This document shows positions 44,528 to 55,098 of a stretch of 64,000 nucleotides of DNA, piece after piece (position 1 is the stretch's first letter; the number at the start of each line of letters is the position of its first letter). The position numbers and the translations under genes were made by a program. The DNA is taken from NCBI RefSeq assembly GCF_029960665.1, contig NZ_JASBRB010000002.1:1-64000 (forward strand), given 5' to 3'. The notes beneath the pieces are model-generated. The model did not search any database. It worked only from the letters and a program-made list of their open reading frames with translations, and was not told the origin of the DNA. This DNA comes from Pseudarthrobacter sp. AL07. GTDB taxonomy: Bacteria; Actinomycetota; Actinomycetes; Actinomycetales; Micrococcaceae.

Positions 44528-47437
44528 CTAGACGCGCGGCTTTTCGCGCATCTCGAAGGTCTCGATGATGTCGCCCTCGGTGATGTCGTTGAACGAACCA
44601 AGGCCAATACCACACTCGAAGTCCGTGCGGACCTCAGTGGCGTCGTCCTTGAAGCGCTTGAGCGTCTCAACGGTGAGGTTGTCACCGATGGTCTTGCCGT
44701 CGCGGCTGATGCGGGCCTTCGTGTTGCGTCGGATGATGCCCGAGCGAACGATGGAACCGGCGATGTTTCCGAACTTGGAAGAGCGGAAGACTTCGCGGAC
44801 CTCGGCGGTGCCCAGCTGGACTTCTTCGTACTCCGGCTTGAGCATGCCCTTGAGGGCCATCTCGATGTCATCGATTGCTGCGTAGATGACGGAGTAGAAG
44901 CGCATGTCCACGCCTTCGCGGTCTGCCAGTTCGGCAACCCGCTCGGCAGGCTTGACGTTGAAGCCGATGATAACGGCGCTGTCGACCGTTGCCAGGTTGA
45001 CGTCGTTCTGCGTGATAGCACCAACGCCGCGGTGGATGACGCGCAGCTGCACGCCTTCGCCGACGTCGATCTTGAGCAGTGCGTCTTCGAGGGCTTCCAC
45101 GGCACCGGACACGTCACCCTTGAGGATGAGGTTGAGGGTGTCGATCTTGCCGTCGGCCACGGCCTGGTCGAAGTCTTCCAGGCTGATGCGCTTGCGGCGC
45201 TTGGCGAGGGCGGCGTTGCGGTCGGCTGCTTCACGCTTCTCGGCGATCTGGCGGGCGGTGCGCTCGTCAGCGGTCACAAAGAAGGTGTCGCCGGCGCGCG
45301 GCACGTTGGACAGACCCAGAACCTGCACGGGGCGGGACGGGCCGGCCTCGGTCAGGACACTGCCGTCGTCGTCGAACATGGCGCGGACGCGGCCGTGGGC
45401 CGTACCGGCCACGATCGTGTCACCGACACGCAAGGTGCCGGACTGCACCAGGACGGTTGCCACGGAACCGCGGCCCTTGTCCAGGTTGGCTTCGATCGCG
45501 ATACCGCGGGCGTCCTTGTTCGGGTTGGCGCGCATGTCCAGGGCAGCGTCCGCGGTGAGCAGGACAGCCTCGAGCAGCTCGTCAATGTTGAGGTCCTGGC
45601 GGGCAGAGACCTCCACGAACATGGTGTCGCCACCGTATTCTTCGGGAACCAGACCGTACTCGGTCAGCTGGCCGCGGACCTTCTCCGGGTTGGCGCCTTC
45701 CTTGTCGATCTTGTTCACAGCCACCACGATCGGCACATTTGCTGCCTGCGCGTGGTTGAGTGCCTCAACGGTCTGCGGCATTACGCCGTCGTCCGCTGCG
45801 ACCACCAGGATGGCGATGTCGGTGACCTTCGCACCACGGGCACGCATGGCGGTGAACGCCTCGTGGCCCGGAGTATCGATGAAGGTGATCTTACGATCGA
45901 TGTCTTCGTGGGTGTGCGTGACCTGGTAAGCACCGATGTGCTGCGTGATGCCGCCGTGCTCGCCCGCCATAACGTCGGACTTGCGAATGGCATCGAGCAG
46001 ACGGGTTTTACCGTGGTCAACGTGGCCCATGACGGTGACCACTGGAGGACGTGCCTCGAGGTCGTCATCGCCTTCGGCTTCGAGCTCTGCTTCGAAGTCG
46101 ATGTCGAAGCCGGAGAGCAGCTCGCGCTCCTCGTCCTCCGGCGACACAACCTGGAGCTTGTAGCCAAGCTCCTCGCCGAGCAGCGCGAAGGTCTCTTCAT
46201 CCAGCGACTGCGTGGCCGTGGCCATTTCACCGAGGTGGAAGAGGACCGTCACCAGTGCTGCGGGGTTTGCCTCGATCTTGTCGGCAAAGTCCGTGATGGA
46301 CGAGCCACGGCGAAGCCGGACTACGGTGTTGCCGTCGCCGCGGGGTACGCTCACGCCACCCAGCGACGGAGCACTCATCTGTTCGAGTTCCTGGCGCTTG
46401 GCACGCTTCGACTTGCGCTGCTTGCCACGGCCTGCGCCGCCCTTACCGAAGGCGCCCTGGGTGCCACCGCGACCGCGGCCACCCTTGCCGAAGCCGCCGC
46501 CGGCCGGAGCGCCGCCACCGGCACCCGGAGCTCCACCGGTACCCGGAGCGCCACCTGGACGTCCGGGACCGCGTGCGCCGCCACCGGGACGTCCTGCACC
46601 AGCAGGTGCGGGACGCTCGGTGCGGTTGGGCATCATCCCCGGCGTGGGCCGGTTTCCACCGGCACCCGCGGGACGGGGTGCACCCGGGCGGGGTCCACCC
46701 GAGCCAGCAGCCGGACGGGGGCCACCGGCACCGGCTGCGGGACGCGGACCACCCGGACGGGGGCCACCGGCACCGGCCGCGGGACGCGGACCACCCGGAC
46801 GGTCGCCGTCGGGGCGGCCACCCGCGCGGGGCATGCCCTGAGAAGGAGCGAACGGGTTGTTACCCGGACGGGGAGCACGCTCGCCGTCGCCACCGCGGCC
46901 GCGGGGCATGCCCTGGGACGTGGCGAACGGGTTGTTGCCCGGACGGGGACCGCCGGGACGCGGTGCGGAGCCGCCCTGCGAACCACCCTGCGCTGATCCG
47001 CCGGAGCGGGTCGGCGCAGCCGGGGTTTCAGCCTTCGGTGCCGGACGGGCACCGGGCTTGGCGCCGGTGGACGGTGCACTTGCAGCCGGGGCTGACGCAG
47101 CTGGTGCAGCCGGGGCTGAAGGGGCCGCGGAAACGGAAGCGGGTGCAGCCGGAGCCGCAGCAGCTGGTGCTGCCGGGGCTGAGGGAGCTGCGGGGCCCGG
47201 AGCGGGTGCTGCGGGTCGTGTGTCGGCCGACGGGGCAGGCGCCTTGGGCGCGGCTGCCGGAGCTGCGGTCTTAGCAGCTGCGTCGGGGTAGGCGTTGCGG
47301 AGCTTCCGCACCACCGGGGCCTCAATGGTTGAAGAGGCAGAGCGAACGAATTCGCCCAGTTCCTGCAGTTTGGTTACTGCATCTTTGGAAGTAATACCGA
47401 GCTCTTTAGCAAGCTCATGTACGCGGACCTTGGCCAC
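44528..47437 (-). CDS. infB: translation initiation factor IF-2
   Basis: The 969-residue GTPase places fMet-tRNA on the ribosome. The start is GTG with CAGGAG upstream. Order: small N-terminal domain ([22 protein letters not shown]), a low-complexity Ala/Pro/Gly/Arg-rich stretch (about residues 55-345), then the G domain with [29 protein letters not shown] and NKIDKEGA. Domains II-IV complete it. The repeat-rich stretch gives long misleading frames on the opposite strand. It belongs to the nusA-infB operon. Confidence 0.97.
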   Translation of the reverse strand: MAKVRVHELAKELGITSKDAVTKLQELGEFVRSASSTIEAPVVRKLRNAYPDAAAKTAAPAAAPKAPAPSADTRPAAPAPGPAAPSAPAAPAAAAPAAPASVSAAPSAPAAPAASAPAASAPSTGAKPGARPAPKAETPAAPTRSGGSAQGGSQGGSAPRPGGPRPGNNPFATSQGMPRGRGGDGERAPRPGNNPFAPSQGMPRAGGRPDGDRPGGPRPAAGAGGPRPGGPRPAAGAGGPRPAAGSGGPRPGAPRPAGAGGNRPTPGMMPNRTERPAPAGAGRPGGGARGPGRPGGAPGTGGAPGAGGGAPAGGGFGKGGRGRGGTQGAFGKGGAGRGKQRKSKRAKRQELEQMSAPSLGGVSVPRGDGNTVVRLRRGSSITDFADKIEANPAALVTVLFHLGEMATATQSLDEETFALLGEELGYKLQVVSPEDEERELLSGFDIDFEAELEAEGDDDLEARPPVVTVMGHVDHGKTRLLDAIRKSDVMAGEHGGITQHIGAYQVTHTHEDIDRKITFIDTPGHEAFTAMRARGAKVTDIAILVVAADDGVMPQTVEALNHAQAANVPIVVAVNKIDKEGANPEKVRGQLTEYGLVPEEYGGDTMFVEVSARQDLNIDELLEAVLLTADAALDMRANPNKDARGIAIEANLDKGRGSVATVLVQSGTLRVGDTIVAGTAHGRVRAMFDDDGSVLTEAGPSRPVQVLGLSNVPRAGDTFFVTADERTARQIAEKREAADRNAALAKRRKRISLEDFDQAVADGKIDTLNLILKGDVSGAVEALEDALLKIDVGEGVQLRVIHRGVGAITQNDVNLATVDSAVIIGFNVKPAERVAELADREGVDMRFYSVIYAAIDDIEMALKGMLKPEYEEVQLGTAEVREVFRSSKFGNIAGSIVRSGIIRRNTKARISRDGKTIGDNLTVETLKRFKDDATEVRTDFECGIGLGSFNDITEGDIIETFEMREKPRV

Positions 47438-47589
47438 ATTTCTCCTGTCTCGGTCCGCACCGAGCCAGGCACGAACCGTCTACTTCTTACTGCGGGCCCC
47501 AGCCGCGGTTGCAACTACAGGGCCCATTGCAGAGCGCAACAAAGTTGTCATCGTTGCGCACTCATCGCTGGGAACTCATCGGGTTTCCA

Positions 47590-47943
47590 TCAGTTTTCTG
47601 ACCCGCTTTCAGGTTGGACGGTTTTTGCTGCAGCTACCAGGGGTACCTGCAACGGGCCGGCGTCCTGCTTGCCTGCCATGATCCGGCGTTCGACGGCGGT
47701 GGACCCGGTTGCACCGTTGAGGGCCCTTCCGAATGCTCGCCGCTTGACCGCCAGGGCCAGGCACGCTTCGCTGGGGTGCAGCCATGCACCCCTGCCAGCC
47801 ATCCGGCGTCGTTCGTCTACCAGCACTGCGGTGGAACCGCTGCCTTCGGCGACGAGCCGGAGTAACTCAGACCGCGGTGCCTTTTTCCGGCATCCGATGC
47901 AGGTACGCTGCGGTTGATCCTCGGTGTGAAGCACTTCTGCCAC
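47590..47943 (-). CDS. ylxR: YlxR family RNA-binding-like protein
   Basis: The protein has 117 residues from GTG 47943 (AGGAAG upstream); ATG 47967 is the alternative start. QRTCIGCRKKAPRSELLRLV, GRGAWLHPSEACLALAVKRRAFGRAL is the DUF448 fold with a Cys pair. It sits between nusA and infB, its conserved place. YlxR has been linked to RNase P regulation in other bacteria; the role here is inferred. Confidence 0.9.
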   Translation of the reverse strand: MAEVLHTEDQPQRTCIGCRKKAPRSELLRLVAEGSGSTAVLVDERRRMAGRGAWLHPSEACLALAVKRRAFGRALNGATGSTAVERRIMAGKQDAGPLQVPLVAAAKTVQPESGSEN

Positions 47944-48137
47944 GGTGAGTATCTTCCTGACGTTCATAACTGCCGGCCCCGAGGACCCAACCGCATCGGC
48001 GGAACGGGAATACTCAGGGCACACGAATACCGGCCGTTAGGCGCGGTCATGTCTATTCTAGCCCCTCGGGGCAGTTCTGCCCGAAACCGGGGCTTCGCCC
48101 GAAGGCATCCGCCGCCGGCCGCCGCCCCGGAACCGGA

Positions 48138-49118
48138 TTAGCTTTCGCGCGCCGGGGCCGCGTCCGAGACGATATCGATCCGCCAGCCCGTCAGCTTGGC
48201 CGCCAGCCGGGCGTTCTGGCCCTCTTTGCCGATGGCCAGCGAGAGCTGGTAGTCCGGGACCACCACACGCGCGGAGCGGGTGGCCTCGTCCACGATGGTG
48301 ACCGAATTCACACGCGAGGGGGAAAGTGCACTGGCAATAAACGTTGCCGGATCCTCGCTGAAGTCGACAATGTCGATTTTTTCGTCGTTCAGTTCCGTCA
48401 TAACGGCGCGGACGCGGGAACCCATTTCGCCGATGCAGGCGCCCTTGGCGTTGATGCCCTGGGTGTGGGCCTTGACCGCGATCTTGGTACGGTGGCCGGC
48501 CTCGCGGGCCAGTGCCACGATCTCCACCGAGCGGTCCGCGATCTCCGGGACCTCCAGTTCGAAGAGCTTCCGGACGAGGCCCGGGTGTGAACGGGACAGC
48601 GTGACGGACGGGCCCTTGGTGCCGCGGTGGACGTCGATAACGATGGCGCGGAGCCGGTTGCCGTGGATGTACTTCTCCCCCGGCACCTGTTCGGGCGGCG
48701 GCAGCAGGGCCTCCACCGAACCCAGGTTGACCTGAATCATGTGCGGGTTGTTGCCCTGCTGGATCAGGCCGGCCACAAGTTCGCCCTCGCGGCCCTTGAA
48801 CTCACCCAGGATGGCGTCGTCCTCGACGTCGCGCAGGCGCTGGAGGATGATCTGGCGTGCGGTGCTCGCGGCAATACGGCCGAAGCCGGCAGGCGTGTCC
48901 TCAAACTCGCCAATGGGGGCGCCGTCGTCGTCGATCTCCACTGCCCAGATGGTCACGTGGCCGCTCTTGCGGTCCAGCTCGGCCCGGGCCTTTTCAAAGG
49001 CGCCGGGCGATTTGTGGTATGCCACCAGGAGCGCCTGCTCGATGGTGGGGATCAGGAGGTCCAGCGGAATTTCGCGCTCACGCTCCAGAAGTCTCAGCGC
49101 GCTCATGTCAATATCCAT
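48138..49118 (-). CDS. nusA: transcription termination/antitermination factor NusA
   Basis: The 326-residue short actinobacterial form lacks the C-terminal acidic repeats of E. coli NusA. An N-terminal polymerase-binding domain ([20 protein letters not shown]) leads to the S1 domain and two KH domains ([19 protein letters not shown] and [21 protein letters not shown]). It binds RNA polymerase and nascent RNA. Its ATG overlaps the rimP stop by 1 bp. Confidence 0.96.
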   Translation of the reverse strand: MDIDMSALRLLEREREIPLDLLIPTIEQALLVAYHKSPGAFEKARAELDRKSGHVTIWAVEIDDDGAPIGEFEDTPAGFGRIAASTARQIILQRLRDVEDDAILGEFKGREGELVAGLIQQGNNPHMIQVNLGSVEALLPPPEQVPGEKYIHGNRLRAIVIDVHRGTKGPSVTLSRSHPGLVRKLFELEVPEIADRSVEIVALAREAGHRTKIAVKAHTQGINAKGACIGEMGSRVRAVMTELNDEKIDIVDFSEDPATFIASALSPSRVNSVTIVDEATRSARVVVPDYQLSLAIGKEGQNARLAAKLTGWRIDIVSDAAPARES

Positions 49119-49732
49119 CAGGCCTCCTCAGAAGGTCCATTGTGCTCAGGTTCCAGACCAGCTTCTTCGAGGTGGCTGAATTCGATCTCGACTTTTCCGT
49201 TGCGGATCCTGTCGAAAGGAAGAATCTGGGGCTCGCCCTGCTTGGGCTTCATGCCCTTCTTGACGGCGATCTCCGGGATGATGGTGACGCCGGAATCGTC
49301 CACGGACTGGACCCTGCCGGTGACGTTTTCGCCCTGGATAACGTTAACCTTGACCATCCGGCCCCGGGCACGGTGCCAGTGCCGGACTTCGGTGAGGGGA
49401 CGCGCGACACCCGGGGAGGAAACCTCGAGGTCGTAGGGGCGCCCGTCGTCCGCTGGATCATTATCCAGGACATCGGAGAGGATCCTGGAGATGTCAGCAA
49501 TGACATCAAGGTTCACGCCGCCGGTTTCCTCCTGCGGCAGGTCGACCACCACGTGGACCACGCGGTGCGAACCCGCCATGATGGATACGTCCTCGAGGTA
49601 CAGGCGGTTGGCCTGCACCGCCGGTTCCAGCAGCGCCCGGAGCCTGGTGGCTTCGGGATTGTTGGCGGGCGCAGCAACAGCGGTACCCGTTCCGGTAGCG
49701 TCTGATGAAGTCGTGGCTTCTGCATTGCTCAC
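49118..49732 (-). CDS. rimP: ribosome maturation factor RimP
   Basis: The 204-residue RimP aids 30S assembly. Conserved segments are [36 protein letters not shown] and [33 protein letters not shown] 49732 is chosen, with GGAAGGCGG upstream. It heads the operon rimP-nusA-ylxR-infB-rbfA. The divergent DUF4439 gene begins 88 bp away. Confidence 0.94.
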   Translation of the reverse strand: MSNAEATTSSDATGTGTAVAAPANNPEATRLRALLEPAVQANRLYLEDVSIMAGSHRVVHVVVDLPQEETGGVNLDVIADISRILSDVLDNDPADDGRPYDLEVSSPGVARPLTEVRHWHRARGRMVKVNVIQGENVTGRVQSVDDSGVTIIPEIAVKKGMKPKQGEPQILPFDRIRNGKVEIEFSHLEEAGLEPEHNGPSEEA

Positions 49733-49820
49733 GATGCCGGCCGCCTTCCAATAGATGATGTTGTGACTACTAGCGTAACGATTTTCCGGCCGCAGTGGTG
49801 CACGAAGAGCCGCATCAGGC

Positions 49821-50999
49821 GTGACAACATGGTCTGTTGTGAAAGACGACACGCAGGAGACCGGCCGCCACGGGCGCTATTTCCAGTACGCCGTTTTTGC
49901 GCTGGCCGCCCTTCTGGTGGCGAGCCTGGGATTCGTGCTCATTCCCCGCCAACCGCCCCCGCCTGCAGCGCCGCCGTTTTCCGAGCAAGCAAGGGCATCC
50001 GCGTTCGCTGATTCCCTGACCCTGAGGGCCGCGGGCCTGGACCTCGTAGACACTGCCGGCGCCACTGCGCCGGCCCCACAAGCTGCAGCCTTGTCCCGGG
50101 TTGTGACTTTGCTGACTGTGCAGGCCCGGGCCTTGATGCTGCCGGCTGATGCGGCCGGCGATCCTGCACTGGACGGCGCGCCTACTGACGCGGCCACCGC
50201 ACTGGCCACGACGCCGCCCACCGACACGCCGCCGTCGACCACCGCAGACCTCGCCGCTGCCCTCCAGTCAAGCGGGGCACAGCGGCTCCAGGACGCCGAA
50301 ACGGCCGACGGCGGCATGGCCCGCCTTCTCGCCGGCGCCGGTACCGCCCAGCTCCTGGCCGCGGAGGAGCTGGCCTCGGCGGCCGGGATCGCATTGGCAC
50401 CGCTTCCGGTTGCCGGACCGTCCTCCCCGGCATCGCCGGCGGCCCCCACCCCTGCTACGGCTACAGCCGCCGCCAGCTGTGCCAGCGAAGCGGCGATCGC
50501 CGACGCAAGCACTGGCGCGGACCTCGGCTTGGCGCTTGCCTCTGCCGTTGCCGGCGAGCTGGAACTGGTCTACGCATACCAGGCCGCGCTGACCCGGCTT
50601 AACTCCGGGTCAGCTGCTCCGGCGTCGAACTTCCTGGCCCAGCACGGCGTCCTCCGTAGCGAAGCGGAGGCCATGGGCAGGTCCCGCTGCGCCGCGGTAC
50701 CCCTGAGGCAGCCCGGCTATGCCCTGAGCCAGGCGTTCCTGGCAGACCCTGCGGCGGGGCTGGGAACACTGGAAGCAGAGACACTTCCGGTGCTCGGCGA
50801 CGTGGTGGCCCTTAGCGAGGGACCCGAACGGGCATGGGCACTCTCGGCACTTCAGTCGGCGGTACGGCGGACCGTCCACTGGGGTGCGTCGCCAGGCCCG
50901 GTCCCCGGCCTGGTCCTGGACGAAACACTCCTGCCGCCACTGCCGGAGCCTGTATCAATTCCGGGAACTTCCACAACCAGCACTCCCGGCAATTCGTAG
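49821..50999 (+). CDS. DUF4439 ferritin-like membrane-anchored protein
   Basis: The 392-residue protein starts with a membrane anchor (FQYAVFALAALLVASLGFVLI), then a long Ala/Pro/Thr-rich region, and a C-terminal DUF4439 helical domain with VAGELELVYAYQAALTRLN. DUF4439 is ferritin-like, but its metal function is unproven. GTG 49821 is used here, with GTG 49839 the alternative; both overlap promoter sequence of rimP. The following VIT-type transporter may share the transcript. Confidence 0.8.
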   Translation: MTTWSVVKDDTQETGRHGRYFQYAVFALAALLVASLGFVLIPRQPPPPAAPPFSEQARASAFADSLTLRAAGLDLVDTAGATAPAPQAAALSRVVTLLTVQARALMLPADAAGDPALDGAPTDAATALATTPPTDTPPSTTADLAAALQSSGAQRLQDAETADGGMARLLAGAGTAQLLAAEELASAAGIALAPLPVAGPSSPASPAAPTPATATAAASCASEAAIADASTGADLGLALASAVAGELELVYAYQAALTRLNSGSAAPASNFLAQHGVLRSEAEAMGRSRCAAVPLRQPGYALSQAFLADPAAGLGTLEAETLPVLGDVVALSEGPERAWALSALQSAVRRTVHWGASPGPVPGLVLDETLLPPLPEPVSIPGTSTTSTPGNS

Positions 51000-51050
51000 C
51001 CAAGGCACGGCACACTGGCCAGCCGCAGGCACTAATGCTTTGCTGGAGGC

Positions 51051-51779
51051 ATGAACAGTGCCGGCGCCCCCGCCCTTCATGAGAACGAGCCCCACCAAAA
51101 CGACGTCGCTCAGCGCCTGAACTGGTTGCGCGCCGGCGTGCTCGGTGCCAATGACGGCATCGTCTCGGTCGCCGCAATCGTCGTGGGAGTCGCCGGTGTA
51201 ACCACACAGTCCGGACCGATCCTCGTCGCCGGCACGGCCGGTCTGGTGGGTGGTGCAGTATCCATGGCCCTGGGCGAGTACGTGTCCGTCAGCAGCCAGA
51301 AAGACAGCCAGCGGGCCCTGATCGAAAAGGAACGCCTGGAGCTGCAGGAACAGCCGGAGGAAGAGCTGGAGGAACTCGCGGCGATCTACCAGGGCAAGGG
51401 CCTGAGCCTGGACACAGCAAGGAAAGTGGCCCGGGAGCTGACAGCCCACGATGCCCTGGGCGCACACCTGTCCGCCGAACTGAACATCGACGAAACAGAC
51501 ATAGTGAGCCCGTGGAATGCAGCCTTTGCTTCAGCTGTTGCGTTCGTGACCGGCGCCATCCTGCCGATGGCCGCCATCCTCCTGCCGCCGGAAAACATCC
51601 GGGTCCCACTGACCTTCGCGGCCGTGCTGGTGGCCCTTGCCGCCACCGGGGCCCTGGGCGCCTGGATTGGCGGCGGCTCGAAGGTACGGGCCGCCGCCAG
51701 GGTGGTGGCGGGCGGGGCTTTGGCATTGGCTGCCACGTTCTCCATCGGCAACCTGCTCGGCGCAAGCGGCGTCCTGTGA
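51051..51779 (+). CDS. VIT/CCC1-family transporter
   Basis: The 242-residue membrane protein has the family start LNWLRAGVLGANDGIVSVAAIVVGVAG and the SMALGEYVSVSSQKDSQ motif. The metal-binding cytoplasmic helices (EELEELAAIYQGKGLSLDTARKV) follow, then two C-terminal membrane helices. Eukaryotic and bacterial relatives move Fe2+ or Mn2+. Placed after a ferritin-like DUF4439 protein, a link to iron handling is possible but inferred. The stop overlaps the next start. Confidence 0.88.
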   Translation: MNSAGAPALHENEPHQNDVAQRLNWLRAGVLGANDGIVSVAAIVVGVAGVTTQSGPILVAGTAGLVGGAVSMALGEYVSVSSQKDSQRALIEKERLELQEQPEEELEELAAIYQGKGLSLDTARKVARELTAHDALGAHLSAELNIDETDIVSPWNAAFASAVAFVTGAILPMAAILLPPENIRVPLTFAAVLVALAATGALGAWIGGGSKVRAAARVVAGGALALAATFSIGNLLGASGVL

Positions 51780-52807
51780 GTGTCCAGATTGGCGTGCCGA
51801 TCCCGCCAGCCCTTAGCGGGCGTTTCAGCCACAGTAGCGCGGGACGGGCCTGGCTTTCCTCCCTCCCGGGACTGGTGCAGGGGCGGCTGGAGCATTGGGG
51901 GCTGGCTGTTGACCTGGCAGCCGGCGCCCTCCCGTGGCATGGCCACGGCGGCGTCGTGGTTCCTGTCCGCCGGACGGACGGGACGCCCGCGGCGCTCAAG
52001 ATCGCGTTTCCCCACGATGAGGCACGGGTGGAACGCCATGCGCTGGCGCTGTGGGGAGGCTCCGGCGCCGTCCGGCTGTTGGAATCCGACGCCGGAACGT
52101 GCGCCATGCTGCTTGAGCGGCTGAATGCGGACTCCTCGCTCCAGATCCTTCCGCTGGATCAAGCGGCGGCGGCCTGGGGCAGCACCATGCGGCAGTTGGG
52201 CCTGGTGCCGGACGGCCGGCCGCAGTGGCAGGAGTTCGACCACATCGCCGGGCGGGCCGAACAATGGAGCGATGACCTGCCCGCCGACTGGGAACAGCAG
52301 GGCCGCCCGTTCCCGCGCTGGCTACTGGAGGCGGCCCTGGAGGTCTGCCAGACCCGCGGCGCCGTGGGCCGCCGCTCGGGTCGCGATGTCCTGGTCCATA
52401 CGGACCTGCATTTCCTGAACATCCTGGCCCGGCCCCAACCCAGCAGCGGAGGGCTCCCCGGGGAAGCATTCGTCGCCATCGACCCGCAGCCCATGATCGG
52501 CGAACCGGAGTTCGCGGTGGCACCGCTGCTGTGGAACCGTCTCGGCGACCTGCCCCGGAGCGATCCGGCAGGAGGGTTGAGGCGGCGTTGCCAGGACTTC
52601 AGCGCCGCGGCCGGACTCGATGCCGAGGCTTCCCGCCAGTGGGCAGTGGCACGCGAAGTGGAGAACGCCCTCTGCTACGCGTCCTTGCCGCGCCACCAAG
52701 GAGATCTTGCCCGGTCACTCTGGGTGGCCAGCACCCTTGCCGGGCGGACCCTCGCTGGTCTCCCCTCGGCGCACGCCCTGCCTGAGCCAGGACACGGCGA
52801 CAGCTGA
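51776..52807 (+). CDS. aminoglycoside phosphotransferase-family kinase
   Basis: The 343-residue protein starts at GTG 51776, overlapping the VIT stop (GTGA). It resembles streptomycin 6-kinase/APH(6)-type enzymes: an N-lobe lysine in AALKIAFPHDEARVERHAL, the catalytic loop VLVHTDLHFLNILA and the metal loop FVAIDPQPMIGEPEF. It could phosphorylate hydroxyl groups of a small molecule or antibiotic. Real resistance cannot be claimed from sequence, since many environmental relatives have other substrates. Confidence 0.82.
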   Translation: MSVQIGVPIPPALSGRFSHSSAGRAWLSSLPGLVQGRLEHWGLAVDLAAGALPWHGHGGVVVPVRRTDGTPAALKIAFPHDEARVERHALALWGGSGAVRLLESDAGTCAMLLERLNADSSLQILPLDQAAAAWGSTMRQLGLVPDGRPQWQEFDHIAGRAEQWSDDLPADWEQQGRPFPRWLLEAALEVCQTRGAVGRRSGRDVLVHTDLHFLNILARPQPSSGGLPGEAFVAIDPQPMIGEPEFAVAPLLWNRLGDLPRSDPAGGLRRRCQDFSAAAGLDAEASRQWAVAREVENALCYASLPRHQGDLARSLWVASTLAGRTLAGLPSAHALPEPGHGDS

Positions 52808-52847
52808 GCGATGGGTGGCTTCCCGATGGAACGGTGCCGCCAGTTGA

Positions 52848-54245
52848 TCAGCCGGCGGCCCGCACAGCCGCCAAAGCGGAACTGACTGCCTCGACGGCAG
52901 TGCCGACGTCGTCCGCGTCAGTGCTCCAGTTGCTGACCGAGACGCGCAGGACATCTCTGCCCTGCCAGCGTGACCCGGACATCCAGACCTTGCCGTCCTC
53001 GATCACCTGGGCAGTCACGGCGCGCGTGGTGGCGTCGTCCCCGAAGGCGAGCGAAACCTGGGTGTAGTCCACCGTGTTGAGCACCTCGACACCGTCCACC
53101 TCGGCCAGGCGGCTGCCGATCGTCGAAGCGGCGTCGGCGAGCCCGCGGACCTGGGCTGCCACGCCGTCCCGGCCCAGGGAGCGGAGGGCGGCCCACACCG
53201 GCACGCCGCGGCCGCGGCGGGACAGCTCCGGCGCTTTTTCGAACGGGTCACCCGGGCCTTCTACGTCGTGGATCAGGTAGCTGGTGTGCTGCAGTCCCAT
53301 GGCGCTGCGTAGCGCTGCTGAATCCCTGACGATGGCAATACCGCAGTCATACGGGACGTTGAGGGTCTTGTGGGCGTCGGTCCCCCACGAATCGGCCAGG
53401 GCCATGCCGCGGGTAAGGTCCGCGAACTCGGGCACTGCCGCGGCCCACAGCCCGAACGCGCCGTCCACGTGCACCCAGGCACCATGCCGCCGGGCAACCT
53501 CGATGGCGGCGTCGAAGGGGTCGAAGGCTCCGGAGTGGAGGTTGCCGGCCTGGAGGCAAACCAGCGCGGGCCCGGACCCTTCCGCCAGCAGCCGGTCCAG
53601 GTCTGCGGCGACCAGCCTGCCTTGGGCATCAGCGGGGACCGCGGTGGGCCGGCCGAGCCCAAGGTACCGCAGACCCAGGTCAATCGTCTCGTGGCGCTCC
53701 TGGCCCACAAAGCACCTGATCCGCGGGGCGCCAGCCAGGCCATCGACGTCCAGGTCCCAGTCGGCATCGGCCAGCAACCGCCACCGCGCAGCGGCCAGCC
53801 CGGTGAAGTTGGCCATGGTGGCACCCGTGGTGAAGCCGACATCCGATTCGGCCGGGAGGCCCAGGAGGTCCAGCAGCCAGTGGCCGGCCCCCTCTTCGAT
53901 GGCGGCTATGGCAGGCGTGGCGTAGCGCAGGCCGGAGTTCTGGTCCCAGGCGCTGACCAGCCAGTCCGCGGCCAGCGCAGCAGGCAGCGTCCCGCCGATC
54001 ACCCAGCCAAAAAAGCGCCCCGAGGGCATGGCCATCAGCCCCGGCTCGGCTTTGTCCGCCAGGTACTCAACCACAGCTGCGGCAGGCATGCCCTGCTCGG
54101 GAAGCGGGCCGCCGAAGTCGGCCGCGAGATCGTGGGCGCTCTGGGCAGGACCGACGTGCCTGTCCGGCAGGCTCGCCAGCCACTCGGCGGCGCGGCGTGC
54201 CGCAGCTGACAATGCTTCCGAATAGGATTCCCCGCCTGCGGACAT
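52848..54245 (-). CDS. pyridoxal-dependent (group II-like) amino-acid decarboxylase
   Basis: The 465-residue PLP enzyme has the internal-aldimine lysine in SWGTDAHKTLNVPYDCG. GFTTGATMANFTGLAAAR and HVDGAFGLWAAAV are also typical, with the cofactor Asp/His region. The closest group is aromatic-amino-acid or glutamate-type decarboxylases; substrate unknown. ATG 54245 gives the usual start. It is followed at a distance on the same strand by the TSUP gene's 3' end (49-bp gap). Confidence 0.85.
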   Translation of the reverse strand: MSAGGESYSEALSAAARRAAEWLASLPDRHVGPAQSAHDLAADFGGPLPEQGMPAAAVVEYLADKAEPGLMAMPSGRFFGWVIGGTLPAALAADWLVSAWDQNSGLRYATPAIAAIEEGAGHWLLDLLGLPAESDVGFTTGATMANFTGLAAARWRLLADADWDLDVDGLAGAPRIRCFVGQERHETIDLGLRYLGLGRPTAVPADAQGRLVAADLDRLLAEGSGPALVCLQAGNLHSGAFDPFDAAIEVARRHGAWVHVDGAFGLWAAAVPEFADLTRGMALADSWGTDAHKTLNVPYDCGIAIVRDSAALRSAMGLQHTSYLIHDVEGPGDPFEKAPELSRRGRGVPVWAALRSLGRDGVAAQVRGLADAASTIGSRLAEVDGVEVLNTVDYTQVSLAFGDDATTRAVTAQVIEDGKVWMSGSRWQGRDVLRVSVSNWSTDADDVGTAVEAVSSALAAVRAAG

Positions 54246-54294
54246 ACCTGCATGGTACGCCCGGCCGGCGACTGCGAGGGCTTTGGCAACCCTC

Positions 54295-55089
54295 TCAGAC
54301 GAAGTTTTCCACCCAGACATCGATGCCGAGTTTGATGATCAGGGCGCCTACCACCAGCAGGAATACAACACGGATGAAGCGGCTGCCCTGCCTCACCGCG
54401 GTCCGTGCGCCCAGGTAGCCGCCGGCCATGTTGGCCAGGCCCAGCACCAGGCCAACACCCCACAGGACTGACCCGTGGGGCAGGAAGAAGAACAGGGCGC
54501 CTGCGTTGGTGGCCATGTTCACGATCTTGGCTTTGGCGCTGGCCTCCAGGAAGGCATAGCCCATCGCCGAAACGAGCGCGATGATGAGGAAGGAACCGGT
54601 GCCCGGACCGATCAGGCCGTCATAGAAGCCGATAACGGCCCCGATCAGGCAGGCCACCACGTAGTGCGCGCGGCCATCGTGCCTCAGCACAGTGATGTCG
54701 CCGACGTTGGGCTTCAGTGCCGTAAAAAGCGCGACGACGACCAGCGCCACCACGATGATCGGTTTGAAGACACTCGCAGGCAGGGTGGCGGCCAGAACTG
54801 CCCCCGCGAAGCTGCCGGCAAGGGCGATCAGCGCCATGGGCACGGCTGTCCGAAGGTCCGGTTTCACCCGCCTGTAGTACGTCACCGCGCTCGTGGTGGT
54901 GCCAAAAATAGACCCCATCTTGTTGGTGGCCAGGGCCTGGACCGGCGTGATTCCCGGCACCAGCAGCATGGCCGGCAGCTGCAGCAGGCCCCCGCCGCCC
55001 ACCACCGCATCTACCCAGCCGGCCGCAAATCCAGCCACCACAATCAGGATGATCGTGGTGAGCTGGATCGACTCGAAACCGGAAATCAC
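54295..55089 (-). CDS. TSUP (TauE/SafE) family permease
   Basis: The 264-residue membrane protein has eight predicted helices. The two family repeats begin GFAAGWVDAVVGGGGLLQLPAML and IGFYDGLIGPGTGSFLIIAL. Such proteins export sulfite or organosulfonates, or import sulfur compounds. With the sulfite-oxidase-like enzyme about 30 kb away, a sulfur role is plausible but not shown. It starts 9 bp after proS and is probably cotranscribed. Confidence 0.9.
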   Translation of the reverse strand: MISGFESIQLTTIILIVVAGFAAGWVDAVVGGGGLLQLPAMLLVPGITPVQALATNKMGSIFGTTTSAVTYYRRVKPDLRTAVPMALIALAGSFAGAVLAATLPASVFKPIIVVALVVVALFTALKPNVGDITVLRHDGRAHYVVACLIGAVIGFYDGLIGPGTGSFLIIALVSAMGYAFLEASAKAKIVNMATNAGALFFFLPHGSVLWGVGLVLGLANMAGGYLGARTAVRQGSRFIRVVFLLVVGALIIKLGIDVWVENFV

Positions 55090-55098
55090 CGCCGCAGG

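Noticed and set aside
45032..46996. 654-residue open frame opposite infB
   Set aside because: It mirrors the G domain and repeat-rich linker of IF-2; Thr/Gly repeats are an artefact of the linker codons.
51776..52807. antibiotic resistance gene call
   Set aside because: The kinase motifs are clear, but family membership alone does not show resistance, so only the family is reported.
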